Part shown: positions 1 to 8,841 of the stretch, one piece after another
Position numbering within the stretch: the stretch's first letter is position 1
Layout: each line of letters opens with the position of its first letter
Origin: an uncultured Campylobacter sp.
Lineage (GTDB): Bacteria; Campylobacterota; Campylobacteria; Campylobacterales; Campylobacteraceae
Direction of reading: 5' to 3'
Assembly: GCF_944323605.1 (NCBI RefSeq)
Contig: NZ_CALUTC010000007.1
Location: 16,720 to 80,719 of the forward strand
Length of the DNA stretch: 64,000 nucleotides
The notes under the pieces: model-generated
Database searches by the model: none
Told to the model about the DNA's origin: nothing
What the model saw: only the letters and a program-made list of their open reading frames with translations
Program-made: the position numbers and the translations under genes

Positions 1-1016
1 ATTGGTAAGATAAAATAAAAATTCTTAGGCTCTTTTTCAAAACCAAGCTCTCCTGAATGTGCGTTTATGATTTCTTTAGATAAAGACAGCCCAAGTCCAT
101 TTCCTTTTAGTTTTGTTGTTTTAAATGCTTCAAATACCGCTTTTTCGTCTTTTATTTCAGCTCCGTTATCAAAAACTTGCACATATAACATTTTATCTTT
201 CACAAAGCTTTTTATGGATATAAAGGCTTCGTCTAACTCTTTTTCTTCTATGGCATCTATGCTATTGTATATTAAATTTTGCAAAACTAAAACAAGTAAA
301 TTTTTATCTGCATTAATGTCAATATCCAAAAAATCAAAATCAAAATTTATATTAGCATTAAAATTATAAGAATTTATCACAAAATCACATTCTTCTTTTA
401 ACTCTTTTAGATTGAAGCTGTGTTTATTTATATGCACTCCCTTTGTAAATAGTAGGGTTGAATTTACTATCCTTTCAACTCTTGCTATAGCTTTTTGAAT
501 TTCAAGCACTATATGTTTATTTTTTAATTCACTTCTTGAAAATAATGTAGAAGCTAATAACGATATAGAGCCTATTGGATTTCTTATCTCGTGTGCTAAA
601 TGAGCTGCTACACTACCCATACTAGCAAGTCTTTCATTCCTTTTCTCATCACTTATATCCGTAACTAGTATTATGCAAAGATCATCGTGTTTTGTATTTT
701 TTACTGTGTAAAATCTTGTATTGTATTCAAGCTCATAAGAACCGATTTTGTTTATATCTATTTGTTGTAAGAGTTTTTCATTTTTTGAGGCTTGATAGTT
801 TTGTAAAACTGTTTCTTTTTTTGAATTTATTACCCAAAGTATGGCTGGTAAAACATCTATAATATCGCTTATCATTTTACTTAAAGCCATATAGCTTTCA
901 TTAAGTTTTTTATATTCGTTTTCTATGATATAGCTTTGTTCTATTAGCGATTTTAAGCCATCTTTTAAGACTTCTTTTTCATCAGAATCTAGGCTCTTTA
1001 GTATATTTTCGTTCAT
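1..1016 (-). CDS. flgS: Sensor histidine kinase FlgS, C-terminus cut by window edge
   Basis: Cytoplasmic two-component kinase, read directly from the minus strand; the last residues lie outside the window. There is no membrane segment. An N-terminal coiled/PAS-like region is followed by an H-box near residue 140 (LAHEIRNP), an N-box (LQNLIYNSIDA) and a G-box (GNGLGLSLSKEII). In Campylobacter, FlgS phosphorylates FlgR to switch on sigma54-dependent rod and hook genes, and a sigma54 promoter of that type lies before flgG2 at 46199. The gene follows, with a 35-nt overlap, the DUF234-like gene. Start ATG at 1014-1016 encodes MNENILKSL. The identification rests on motifs plus the neighbour order I recall from C. 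jejuni. Confidence 0.85.
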   Translation of the reverse strand, partial: MNENILKSLDSDEKEVLKDGLKSLIEQSYIIENEYKKLNESYMALSKMISDIIDVLPAILWVINSKKETVLQNYQASKNEKLLQQIDINKIGSYELEYNTRFYTVKNTKHDDLCIILVTDISDEKRNERLASMGSVAAHLAHEIRNPIGSISLLASTLFSRSELKNKHIVLEIQKAIARVERIVNSTLLFTKGVHINKHSFNLKELKEECDFVINSYNFNANINFDFDFLDIDINADKNLLVLVLQNLIYNSIDAIEEKELDEAFISIKSFVKDKMLYVQVFDNGAEIKDEKAVFEAFKTTKLKGNGLGLSLSKEIINAHSGELGFEKEPKNFYFILP

Positions 1017-1866
1017 CTGTGTCCCTTAGAAGTAATTTTAAATCGTTTATATTAAATAAAAGTAAATTTTGCACCTTATTTTTTGTAAGCTGTGTAGAAA
1101 AGCCATTTTTTGAAAAAAGTATGAAATAATCAGGTTTTAATCCTAAAATTTCAGCTTTATTTTTTAATATATTAAATATATTTTTACACGATTTTTTTTC
1201 CGTAAATTTTACCTCACCAATCAAGGTCAAGTTGCTATCTTTATAAAACAAATCAAACTCAAGCTCTTTATTCCAAAAGCTAGATACGCACTCAAGCTTA
1301 AATTTTTCTTCTACAAGTTCTTTGCCAAGCATTTCAAAACAAAAGCTTTGATAGTGCGTAAAATCATTTTTTATTTTTTGCAAAAGCTTGTCATATTCTT
1401 TTTGTTTTATCATTTTTTCATTAGGCTTTAAAAAATAAAAGAAAAATCTTGCAAAATGATTTTTAAATATCACCTTATCTTGAACAGTGTATTTTCTTAG
1501 CTCTTTTTTTTCTTTTTCTCCCTTTTTTAAAACTTTTTTCTTTTCTTTGCTTTTTTCAAGCTTAAGCAAACCGCTTTCTAGCAGTTTATTCATAGTAGAT
1601 AAACCTTTAAAATGTCCTAAAATTTTATTTATGGAATACCTCTTTCTAGAATTTTTTGCTAATAAGCATAGAGCATTTATGGTTTCTTTATCAAAATTAA
1701 ATCTCTTGTCTATTAATTCGTAGTATTTAAATAATTCTTGTATGCTAGAGAAAATATCATTTGATTTAGCCTTTAAAAAACACCCGTCAAATACAGAATA
1801 AAAGTCTATTAATGTATTTATATGCTTTAAATTTGGATACTGCGTGCTAAAAGTGCTGAATTTTAT
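982..1866 (-). CDS. DUF234-like/ATPase-family C-terminal protein, abnormal start
   Basis: Function unknown. The C-terminal half resembles the DUF234 nuclease-like domain found at the end of archaeal-type AAA ATPases (…FWNKELEFDLFYKDSNLTLI…GEVKF, with acidic and Lys residues of a PD-(D/E)XK pattern). No Walker motif is present, so it is only the C-terminal part of that architecture. The open frame runs from 1878 to 982, but the first Met is at 1593. Residues upstream of it (TINALCLLAKN…) continue the same helical domain, so 1593 is probably not the start. An AAGGA box lies 6 nt before an ATA codon at 1866-1864, which I chose as start; no ATG, GTG or TTG exists in the upstream frame. It could be an ATA-initiated gene or one that lost its start. 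Confidence 0.55.
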   Translation of the reverse strand: MKFSTFSTQYPNLKHINTLIDFYSVFDGCFLKAKSNDIFSSIQELFKYYELIDKRFNFDKETINALCLLAKNSRKRYSINKILGHFKGLSTMNKLLESGLLKLEKSKEKKKVLKKGEKEKKELRKYTVQDKVIFKNHFARFFFYFLKPNEKMIKQKEYDKLLQKIKNDFTHYQSFCFEMLGKELVEEKFKLECVSSFWNKELEFDLFYKDSNLTLIGEVKFTEKKSCKNIFNILKNKAEILGLKPDYFILFSKNGFSTQLTKNKVQNLLLFNINDLKLLLRDTDERKYTKEPRF

Positions 1867-1895
1867 GTTTTTCCTTTTTTATAATCTTTTTCTTG

Positions 1896-1901
1896 TATAA
1901 T
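1896..1901 (+). promoter_or_regulatory. -10 box for the aminotransferase gene
   Basis: TATAAT preceded by TTG, 48 nt before the ATG at 1949. A short AGAG ribosome binding site follows. No clear -35, as usual for Campylobacter sigma70 promoters. Confidence 0.5.
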
Positions 1902-1948
1902 TGTAGCAAAACTTTTCTTAAAATTTTTGGGATAATTTTATAGAGATT

Positions 1949-3217
1949 ATGGATATAAAAGATTTAAAAAAAGATATAATTTTAAAAAAAAAGCATAAAT
2001 ATTTTGATTTCACAGCCTCTGCCTTGGCTTTAAGGTCTGTAGAAAAAGAGATAAGAAAAATTTTATTAACTTATGCAAATACTCATTCAGATAGTGCTTT
2101 AAACTCTTTTATCACACAAAAATACTATGATGATTCAAGAGCGTATATAAAAAAAAGCTTAGCTCTTAGCGATGATTTTGCTTTAATTGCTTGTGGGACT
2201 GGTGCAAGTGCTGCTATTAAAAAATTTCAAGAGCTTCTAGGTCTTTATGTTCCTCCTCTTGTAAAAAAGAAATATTTTTCTAATATCGATAAAAAAGATT
2301 TGCCTTTGGTCATAATAGGTCCATTTGAACACCATTCAAATGAAATTTCCTTCAGGGAAGCCTTGTGTGAATGCATTAGAGTGCCTTTGAATAAAAATTT
2401 AGAGGTTGATTATGAATTTTTTGAAAAAACCTTGCAAGAAAACTCACAAAGAAAGATTATCATAAGCTTTTCACTTGCTTCAAATGTGACCGGCGTTTTT
2501 AGTGATTACAAAAAAATTTATTCTTTAGCTAAAAAATACAAAGCTATATTGGCTTTTGATGGTGCGTCTTTTATTGCTTATAAAAATATAAATTGCGATT
2601 TTTACGATGCATTGTTTATAAGTTCTCATAAAATTCTAGGAGGAGTTGGTGCTTGTGGGCTTTTAGCTATCAAAAAATCTTTATGTGGAGATATTCCTAG
2701 TTTTGCAGCCGGAGGGACTGTTTCTTATGTATCTAAAAGTTCTGCTAACTATCTTAATGATGTTGAAATTTTAGAAGAGGGCGGAACTCCCGGAATTTTA
2801 CAGCTTATAAGAGCCTCTTTAGCTTTTAAAAAAAGAGATGAAATAGGTCTTGACTACATAGAAAAAAAGAGCAAAATTTTAAAAGAATATTTTTTAAAAA
2901 AATTAGAACAAATAGAAGATGTTGTTTTGTATGCTGGGAATTTTAAAGATAGACTTTGTATTTTTTCATTTAATATAAACGGAATTTCTCCTTTTGATCT
3001 GTCATATACCTTAAGCAAATACTATAAGATAGAAACTAGGGCAGGTTGTGCTTGTGCTGGACCCTATGGACACGATTTGCTTGGATTAAAAGATAATCAA
3101 AAGCTAGAAAACAAGCCCGGTTGGCTTAGAGTCTCCTTGCACTACACTCACGATATAGAAGATTTGGATTATTTTTTTGACTCCCTTAAAAAGAGTATCG
3201 ATAGGCTAAAATATTAA
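1949..3217 (+). CDS. Class V aminotransferase / cysteine desulfurase-like PLP enzyme
   Basis: Fold-type I PLP enzyme of the NifS/SufS/CsdA group (422 aa, normal length). The PLP lysine is in SSHKILGG near residue 228. The C-terminal segment carries the loop with active-site cysteines (RAGCACAGPYGHD). A His-rich PFEHHSN motif matches the family. It probably removes sulfur from cysteine or acts on a related amino acid; its substrate is not clear. In C. jejuni a homologue lies beside flgS, as here, but it is distinct from the housekeeping NifS that serves Fe-S assembly. Divergently transcribed from the DUF234-like gene, and convergent with nth two bases later. Confidence 0.8.
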   Translation: MDIKDLKKDIILKKKHKYFDFTASALALRSVEKEIRKILLTYANTHSDSALNSFITQKYYDDSRAYIKKSLALSDDFALIACGTGASAAIKKFQELLGLYVPPLVKKKYFSNIDKKDLPLVIIGPFEHHSNEISFREALCECIRVPLNKNLEVDYEFFEKTLQENSQRKIIISFSLASNVTGVFSDYKKIYSLAKKYKAILAFDGASFIAYKNINCDFYDALFISSHKILGGVGACGLLAIKKSLCGDIPSFAAGGTVSYVSKSSANYLNDVEILEEGGTPGILQLIRASLAFKKRDEIGLDYIEKKSKILKEYFLKKLEQIEDVVLYAGNFKDRLCIFSFNINGISPFDLSYTLSKYYKIETRAGCACAGPYGHDLLGLKDNQKLENKPGWLRVSLHYTHDIEDLDYFFDSLKKSIDRLKY

Positions 3218-3219
3218 TA

Positions 3220-3846
3220 TTAGTTTATGTTTTTGTCTTTACTTGTGCAAAGATGTGATAAGAAGCATTCATTACACATAGGGTTTTTAGCCTTGCAAGT
3301 ATATCTACCAAAAAGAACCATAGCTTGATGTAGGTAGTTTAAGTTGTCTTTAAAGATTTTTACTAGTTCTTCTTCTGTTTTTTCGGGCGTTTTTGCAGTG
3401 CTTAGTTTTAATCTATGAGCTACCCTAAAAACGTGGGTATCAACAGCCATAAAATTTGCTCCACACCATTCTATTAAGACAACGTGAGCTGTTTTTTGCC
3501 CAACACCAGCTAAAGACTTTAAATCTTTTTCATTAAGCGGAATTTCGCCATTAAAATTTTCGCAAACTGATTTTGCCATTTTTATTAAATTTTCGGCTTT
3601 ATTATTGAAAAAAGAGCAAGTTTTTATATAGTTTTTAAGGCTTGCTAACTTAGCCTTAGAAAGACTTTTTATATCTGGATAGGCTTTAAAAAGGCTAGGA
3701 GTTATTAAATTTACTCTTTTATCGGTGCATTGTGCTGAAAGCATAACACATACTAAAAGTTCATACAAATTTGAAAAAACAAGTTCAGTTGTGGCTTTAT
3801 TATATTTTTGTAAAAAAAGTTCTTTTATCTGAGATTTTCTTTTCAT
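3220..3846 (-). CDS. nth: Endonuclease III
   Basis: Base-excision repair DNA glycosylase/AP lyase for oxidised pyrimidines, 208 aa. It has the helix-hairpin-helix LAGVGQKTAHVVL with catalytic Lys (GQKTA), the catalytic Asp in VDTHVFRVAHR, and a C-terminal iron-sulfur loop C-X6-C-X2-C-X5-C (CKAKNPMCNECFLSHLC). All key residues are present. It is transcribed towards the aminotransferase gene and divergently from peb4, so the two promoters share the 70-base gap. This is a complete, ordinary member of the family, distinct from the cluster-less HhH glycosylase at 30728. Confidence 0.95.
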   Translation of the reverse strand: MKRKSQIKELFLQKYNKATTELVFSNLYELLVCVMLSAQCTDKRVNLITPSLFKAYPDIKSLSKAKLASLKNYIKTCSFFNNKAENLIKMAKSVCENFNGEIPLNEKDLKSLAGVGQKTAHVVLIEWCGANFMAVDTHVFRVAHRLKLSTAKTPEKTEEELVKIFKDNLNYLHQAMVLFGRYTCKAKNPMCNECFLSHLCTSKDKNIN

Positions 3847-3885
3847 TTTGTTATTTTATATTACTTAAGCTTAACGAAACTTAAC

Positions 3886-3891
3886 TATAAT
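3886..3891 (+). promoter_or_regulatory. -10 box for peb4-fba operon
   Basis: TATAAT 37 nt before the preferred peb4 start. An AAAGGA ribosome binding site at 3911-3916 abuts an ATG at 3917 but is correctly spaced (6 nt) from the ATG at 3923, which favours the latter as start. Confidence 0.55.
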
Positions 3892-3922
3892 GTCTTAAGT
3901 ATTTCACTCAAAAGGAATGTTT

Positions 3923-4744
3923 ATGAGAAAAATTTTATTTACAGCCTCTATTTGTCTATCTTTAAATTTGGCAAATGCAGCTGTTTTAGCTACTGTCAAT
4001 GGAAAAGATATCACAGATACGGAGCTTAACAAAAGATTGGAGCAGGTTTTAGCCGGTAAATCCATAAATTCTTTACCAGCCGAACAAAAAAGAATGCTTA
4101 TACAGCAGTATATTGCTCAGTATCTAATCATAGAAGATGCTAAAAAAAAGGGATATGAAAAAGATAAGCTTTATTCTGAAAACTTAGAACTTGCAAAAGA
4201 AAGCATTTTGATGGGGGTTTATCAACAAAAATTAGCAGATGATGTTAAGGTTGATAGCTCCAAAGTTAAGGCACTTTATGAGAAAAATAAAGATCAGTTC
4301 ATAGAACCAGCTGCAGTTCATGCAAGACACATACTTGTTAAAAGCGACGCAGAAGCAAGAGCTATAATATCTGAGCTTGGCACATTAAAAGGTTCTGCTT
4401 TAACTTCGAAATTTGAAGAATTAGCAAGAGCTAAATCAATAGACCCGGGCTCTGCTTCAAGAGGAGGTGATCTTGGTTGGTTTGGACAAGCTGATATGGT
4501 AAAACCTTTTAGCGATGCCGCTTTTTCTCTTAAAAATGGCACTTTTACAAAGACGCCTGTTAAAACTCAATTTGGCTATCATGTGATATTAAAAGAAGAA
4601 TCAAGAGCTAAAAAACAATTGACATTAAGCGATGCCAATGTTAAGAGATTTATAGAAAATCAATTAAAAGCACAAGAAGTTAATATTCTTATGAATGAAA
4701 AGGCTAAAGAGCTTTTTCAAGGTGCTAAGGTAGAGATAAAATAA
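3923..4744 (+). CDS. peb4: PEB4 / Cbf2 periplasmic peptidyl-prolyl isomerase (SurA-like)
   Basis: Periplasmic parvulin-type chaperone that helps outer-membrane proteins and adhesins fold. Signal peptide MRKILFTASICLSLNLANA with likely cleavage before AVLATVNGK. A SurA-type helical N-domain is followed by a parvulin PPIase domain (ARHILV near residue 135, GGDLGWF, FSDAAFSLKNG, FGYHVI). Length of 273 aa equals that of C. jejuni PEB4. I start it at 3923 because the ribosome binding site touches the other ATG at 3917. The stop overlaps the first base of the fba start, suggesting coupled expression, an arrangement also seen in C. jejuni. Confidence 0.93.
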   Translation: MRKILFTASICLSLNLANAAVLATVNGKDITDTELNKRLEQVLAGKSINSLPAEQKRMLIQQYIAQYLIIEDAKKKGYEKDKLYSENLELAKESILMGVYQQKLADDVKVDSSKVKALYEKNKDQFIEPAAVHARHILVKSDAEARAIISELGTLKGSALTSKFEELARAKSIDPGSASRGGDLGWFGQADMVKPFSDAAFSLKNGTFTKTPVKTQFGYHVILKEESRAKKQLTLSDANVKRFIENQLKAQEVNILMNEKAKELFQGAKVEIK

Positions 4745-5808
4745 TGGGTGTTTTAGATATAGTAAATGCCGGCGTTGTAAGTGGCGAAAAATTAAATCAA
4801 GTTTATGAGTATGCAAAATCAAACAATTTTGCTATACCTGCTGTAAATGTAGTTGGCACAAATTCTATAAATGCTGTTTTAGAAGCAGCTAAAAAAGTAA
4901 ATTCCCCCGTTATCATCCAGTTTTCAAACGGTGGGGCTAAATTTGTGGCTGGAAAAAATTGTCAAAATGGCGATATTTTAGGTGCTATCAGTGGTGCAAA
5001 GCACGTTCATTTACTTGCTAAAGCTTATGGTGTGCCTGTTATTTTGCATACAGACCATGCTGCAAGAAAGTTGTTGCCTTGGATAGATGGTTTAATAAAA
5101 GCAAATGCAGAATTTAAAGAAAAAGAAGGACAAGCTTTGTTCTCATCTCATATGCTTGATTTAAGCGAAGAGAGTTTAGAGGAAAATTTAAGCACTTGCG
5201 AAGCTTATCTTGAGCGTTTAGATAAGCTTGGAATTTGTCTTGAAATAGAGCTTGGTTGCACAGGCGGAGAAGAAGATGGCGTTGATAATACAGGTATTGA
5301 CAATGCTAAGCTTTATACTCAACCAGAAGATGTAGCTCTTGCTTATGAAAGACTAGGTAAAATAAGCGATAGATTTTCTATAGCAGCTTCTTTTGGTAAT
5401 GTGCATGGTGTTTATAAGCCCGGAAATGTAAGCTTACAGCCTAGTATATTAAAAAACTCCCAAGCCTATGTAAAGGATAAATTTAATCTAAATTACGATA
5501 AGCCTATAAATTTTGTCTTTCACGGTGGTTCTGGTTCAGAGCTTAGCGATATAAAAGAAGCTATTTCTTATGGTGTAATAAAAATGAATATAGACACAGA
5601 TACTCAATGGGCATTTTGGGATGGAGTGCGTGAGTATGAAAAGCAAAATAGGGATTACCTACAAGGACAAATTGGAAATCCACAGGGTGATGATAAGCCA
5701 AATAAAAAATATTACGATCCAAGAGTGTGGTTAAGAGCTGGTGAAGAAAGTATGATAAAAAGACTTCAAAGGGCTTTTGAGGATTTAAATTGTATAGGTA
5801 GAAATTAG
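4744..5808 (+). CDS. fba: Fructose-bisphosphate aldolase, class II
   Basis: Zinc-dependent aldolase, 354 aa. Zinc ligands are visible in HTDHA (residue ~105), the catalytic Glu/His region (ELGCTGGEEDGVD) and NVHGVYKPG, and the phosphate-binding FHGGSGS. In Campylobacter, which lacks phosphofructokinase, it serves gluconeogenesis and supplies hexose phosphate for surface sugars. Its ATG overlaps the peb4 stop by one base. The next gene follows after 9 bases, so fba probably heads into the MotA/OmpA-like pair. Confidence 0.96.
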   Translation: MGVLDIVNAGVVSGEKLNQVYEYAKSNNFAIPAVNVVGTNSINAVLEAAKKVNSPVIIQFSNGGAKFVAGKNCQNGDILGAISGAKHVHLLAKAYGVPVILHTDHAARKLLPWIDGLIKANAEFKEKEGQALFSSHMLDLSEESLEENLSTCEAYLERLDKLGICLEIELGCTGGEEDGVDNTGIDNAKLYTQPEDVALAYERLGKISDRFSIAASFGNVHGVYKPGNVSLQPSILKNSQAYVKDKFNLNYDKPINFVFHGGSGSELSDIKEAISYGVIKMNIDTDTQWAFWDGVREYEKQNRDYLQGQIGNPQGDDKPNKKYYDPRVWLRAGEESMIKRLQRAFEDLNCIGRN

Positions 5809-5817
5809 GGATTTTTA

Positions 5818-7134
5818 ATGGATAGAGAAAATTTAGAGGTTGTATTACCAGACATAAAGCAAAGAAGTGGTTTTTTAGTATATGTAAAGATTATATTTTT
5901 GCCATTTGTGTTTTGTTTTATAGCTATTTGTGCTTATTTAGACTACATAGACTTAAATATAGGTATAATAGAACTAAGTCTAATTATTTGCATATTTGTA
6001 ATAGTGCTATTTTTTGCAAGATATAGCTCTGAATACACCTCTAGTATTTTCGAACAACAAAAAGATGAATTTAAACAAGCACTTAAAAAATATATTATGA
6101 AAAATTTTTTAAGTATAGGCAAAGAAACCAAAAGTAACGCTTCTTTTGATGATTTTGCCAACTCTTATATAAGAGGTATAAAAAATGAGCATTTCTCCTC
6201 AATGGCTAGTAATGTATTTGCTCTTTTAGGAATTTTAGGAACTTTTATAAGCATAGCTTTTTATATACCAAATTTTACAAATCTTAATATGAATTCATTA
6301 GAAGCAGATATATCAAAGCTATCTATAGGTCTTGCTTCATCTTTTTATATCTGTATTTATGGGATTTTTTTATCTTTATGGTGGATGTTTTTTGAAAAAT
6401 TTGGAAATTTAAAAATTCAACTCATTTTAGATAGGCAAAAAAATGCTACTAGGGCTTTCTTTTGGTCAAAAGAGGAGCTTAGACAAAGATATTTGGAAAA
6501 ATCTTTACAGCACTTCGATAAGATAGGTATAGTTTTTGAGCAAGTTAGCAATGAAGACTTTTTCAAAGAGCTTGATCATAGCATAGAACGTAAATTTGGT
6601 CTTTTTCAGGATATGCTTAATGTTGAAGAAAAAGCCATAAGACTAAGCAGTGAAAATATAAAGCAAAGTATGACTGAGCTAAATAGAGCACACAGAAATC
6701 AAAGAGACTTAAGCAAAATTTATCTTGAAATGACTAATAGCATAAGCATTTTAAATCAAAATTTCAAAGATATAAGCTCAAAGATGAGTGAGCAGTATAA
6801 TAAATTATTAGATGTTAGCAATGAAAGAATATCTCATCTTGATAAAACATTGATATTGTTAGACGAAAAAATAGATTCTTTGAAAAGAAATTTTGAGCTT
6901 TATGAAACTTCCTTGCTTGAAAGTCAAGATAGAGTGTTTAAAGGCTTTAAAGACGCTATGTTTCAAGGTATGAAAGACTTCAAAGAAGTTTATGAAGAGG
7001 AAAAAACTATAGATGATAAAATAGAAATGATGTCTCAACTAAAACAAGATATGACAGAAATTGATAATGAAGCAAGTGAAGTTATAGCAAAGCTTGTGCA
7101 AGAAGATAAAGTCGCAAAGAAAAATGAAATCTAA
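5818..7134 (+). CDS. MotA/TolQ/ExbB-like membrane protein with long coiled-coil tail
   Basis: 438 aa. Two membrane helices lie near residues 20-40 and 42-63, followed by a cytoplasmic stretch. Two more helices, near 130-152 (LLGILGTFISIAFYI) and 168-192, sit in the arrangement of MotA/TolQ/ExbB channel subunits. A long predicted coiled coil fills residues 230-438. The next gene encodes a one-helix OmpA-domain protein, overlapping by 11 nt. This MotA-MotB-like layout with an extended tail recalls ZorAB-type stators, but the pair sits behind fba as in C. jejuni and no nuclease or helicase partner follows. It is not the flagellar MotA. Function unknown. Confidence 0.6.
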   Translation: MDRENLEVVLPDIKQRSGFLVYVKIIFLPFVFCFIAICAYLDYIDLNIGIIELSLIICIFVIVLFFARYSSEYTSSIFEQQKDEFKQALKKYIMKNFLSIGKETKSNASFDDFANSYIRGIKNEHFSSMASNVFALLGILGTFISIAFYIPNFTNLNMNSLEADISKLSIGLASSFYICIYGIFLSLWWMFFEKFGNLKIQLILDRQKNATRAFFWSKEELRQRYLEKSLQHFDKIGIVFEQVSNEDFFKELDHSIERKFGLFQDMLNVEEKAIRLSSENIKQSMTELNRAHRNQRDLSKIYLEMTNSISILNQNFKDISSKMSEQYNKLLDVSNERISHLDKTLILLDEKIDSLKRNFELYETSLLESQDRVFKGFKDAMFQGMKDFKEVYEEEKTIDDKIEMMSQLKQDMTEIDNEASEVIAKLVQEDKVAKKNEI

Positions 7135-7984
7135 CAATAATCTATTCTTATTTTTTCCAATGCTTATAGTAGCGTTATTTATGCTGCTTTTATTTCTTCT
7201 TTCTGTATTATTTTTAAAAAATATATTTACACGAGAAGAGATAAAAAAAGAAGAATATGACTTAGTGTCTCAAAAAGAAAAATTTGATGAGTATATAGAA
7301 AATTTTAAACAAAGAGAAAAAGCCATATTTGATTTAGCTAGAGGTATGGAGAGTGGAAATCTTAGCATAAACACAAATTCAAGGGACAAAGATTTACTTT
7401 TGCTTCTTTCGCAGCTTGAAAGACAGGAGGCTGAATTAAATTCATTGAAAAATGATTTTAATAAGGCAAAGCAAAAAATTTTGGATTTAAATTTTTTACA
7501 AGGTGATACTATACTAGAATTACAGGCAAGATTGGATGCTAATATAAGTCTAGATTCTCAAAGTGGGGCTATGACTATAAGGTCTGATTATTTGTTTAAT
7601 GATAATTCCTACACTCTTAAAAGCGAAGCGAAACCAAAATTACATAGAATTTTATCCGAGTATTTTAATGCGATATTAGAAGATGATTATTTAAAGGGCA
7701 TTATACAAAACATAATCATAGAAGTGCATTCTTCTTCAGATGATTCATCTTTTATGTATAAGTTGGATTTAACACATAAAAGAGCTTATGAGTTAGCATC
7801 TTTCATACAATCTTTTTACAAAAATAATTCTTTTAAAAAGCTTTTACTAATTAGTGGAAAATCATTTTCACAGCCAATCTACACAAATGGCGTTGAAGAT
7901 GAGGTAGCTAGCAATAGAATAAAGATTTATTTTACAGTATCAAATGAAGCGATTATAGAAAAATTTGAAGAATTTTTTCATTAG
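7124..7984 (+). CDS. OmpA/MotB-like peptidoglycan-binding membrane protein
   Basis: 286 aa from the ATG at 7124; an in-frame TTG lies at 7094. A single N-terminal helix (LFLFFPMLIVALFMLLLFLLS) is followed by a coiled coil (residues ~40-130) and a C-terminal OmpA-like domain (IIEVHSSSDDSS…LDLTHKRAYELASFI…VASNRIKIYF) with the conserved Arg of the NR motif. The proton-accepting Asp found in the helix of MotB, ExbD/TolR and ZorB is not visible, so ion-driven torque is doubtful. Paired with the MotA-like gene upstream. Confidence 0.65.
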   Translation: MKSNNNLFLFFPMLIVALFMLLLFLLSVLFLKNIFTREEIKKEEYDLVSQKEKFDEYIENFKQREKAIFDLARGMESGNLSINTNSRDKDLLLLLSQLERQEAELNSLKNDFNKAKQKILDLNFLQGDTILELQARLDANISLDSQSGAMTIRSDYLFNDNSYTLKSEAKPKLHRILSEYFNAILEDDYLKGIIQNIIIEVHSSSDDSSFMYKLDLTHKRAYELASFIQSFYKNNSFKKLLLISGKSFSQPIYTNGVEDEVASNRIKIYFTVSNEAIIEKFEEFFH

Positions 7985-8831
7985 TAAGATAGACAAAATA
8001 AAAATTGGCAATTTTTCTTTTTATGTAAAAAGAGATGATTTATTAGGCGTAATAAATGGCAATAAAGCTAGAAAATTGGCATTTTTTATGGATAATGAAT
8101 ACCAAAAAGGACAAAAATTAATATCTTACGGTTCATCCCAAAGTAATGCATTAGCTGCTTTAAGCATATTTTGCAAACAAAGATCCTTAAAATTTATCTT
8201 TGTTTGTGAAAAAATTTCTTCTTTTTTAAAGCAAAATCCACAGGCAAATTACGCTTTAGCACTTGAAAATGAAGCTTTAATATTTGAAAATTTAGAATTT
8301 AAGCACAGAAGAGATAAGGCTTTAAATTTTTTAGAAGAAGGAGATATATTTATAGAAGAGGGGATTGCTGTTAAGGAGGCTGAATATGGGCTTAAGATTT
8401 TAGCCAAGGAGATACAAACTCAAAGCAAAGAATTAGGAATTGAATTTGATATTTTTTTGCCTTCTGGAACTGGCACATCTGCTGCTTTTCTAGCTAAAAA
8501 TTCTGATTTTAATGTCTATACTTGTGCTTGTGTCGCAGATGAAGCTTATTTAAAACTTCAAATTTCAGCACTTACTAAATTTCCAAAAAATTTGCATATA
8601 TTGAGTGCTAGTAAAAAATTTCATTTTGCAAAACCTTATAAAGAGCTTTTTCATATCTATAATGAATCTTTAAAAAGCGGCATTGAATTTGATTTACTTT
8701 ATGACTGTGTGGGACTTTTAACTGTGCTTGAAAATAAAAATATATTTAAAAAACCACTTTTATATATACATCAAGGAGGTTTGCTAGGAAATTCTAGTAT
8801 GTTAAAAAGATATATAAGAAAGGGTTTTTAG
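7965..8831 (+). CDS. D-cysteine desulfhydrase / ACC-deaminase family PLP enzyme
   Basis: Fold-type II PLP enzyme, 288 aa, slightly shorter than typical D-cysteine desulfhydrases (~330). The RDDLLGVINGNKARKL segment carries the PLP-binding Lys, and SYGSSQSNALAAL is the conserved Ser/Asn stretch. A glycine-rich phosphate site SGTGTSAAF and a C-terminal HQGGLLGN motif complete the family signature. The start is a TTG overlapping the previous gene by 20 nt, with no strong ribosome binding site, so it is likely translated by coupling. Substrate not known; D-cysteine or 1-aminocyclopropane-1-carboxylate are family precedents only. Confidence 0.7.
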   Translation: MKNFFISKIDKIKIGNFSFYVKRDDLLGVINGNKARKLAFFMDNEYQKGQKLISYGSSQSNALAALSIFCKQRSLKFIFVCEKISSFLKQNPQANYALALENEALIFENLEFKHRRDKALNFLEEGDIFIEEGIAVKEAEYGLKILAKEIQTQSKELGIEFDIFLPSGTGTSAAFLAKNSDFNVYTCACVADEAYLKLQISALTKFPKNLHILSASKKFHFAKPYKELFHIYNESLKSGIEFDLLYDCVGLLTVLENKNIFKKPLLYIHQGGLLGNSSMLKRYIRKGF

Positions 8832-8841
8832 CATATTAATC

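Noticed and set aside
67..369. Plus-strand open frame of 100 codons
   Set aside because: Antisense to flgS, low-complexity Ser/Phe-rich translation typical of a shadow.
1487..1723. Plus-strand open frame of 78 codons
   Set aside because: Antisense to the DUF234-like gene, Phe/Ser-rich shadow.
5818..7984. A Zorya defence system
   Set aside because: No ZorC/D/E-like partner, no Asp in the MotB-like helix, and the pair occupies a conserved housekeeping position.
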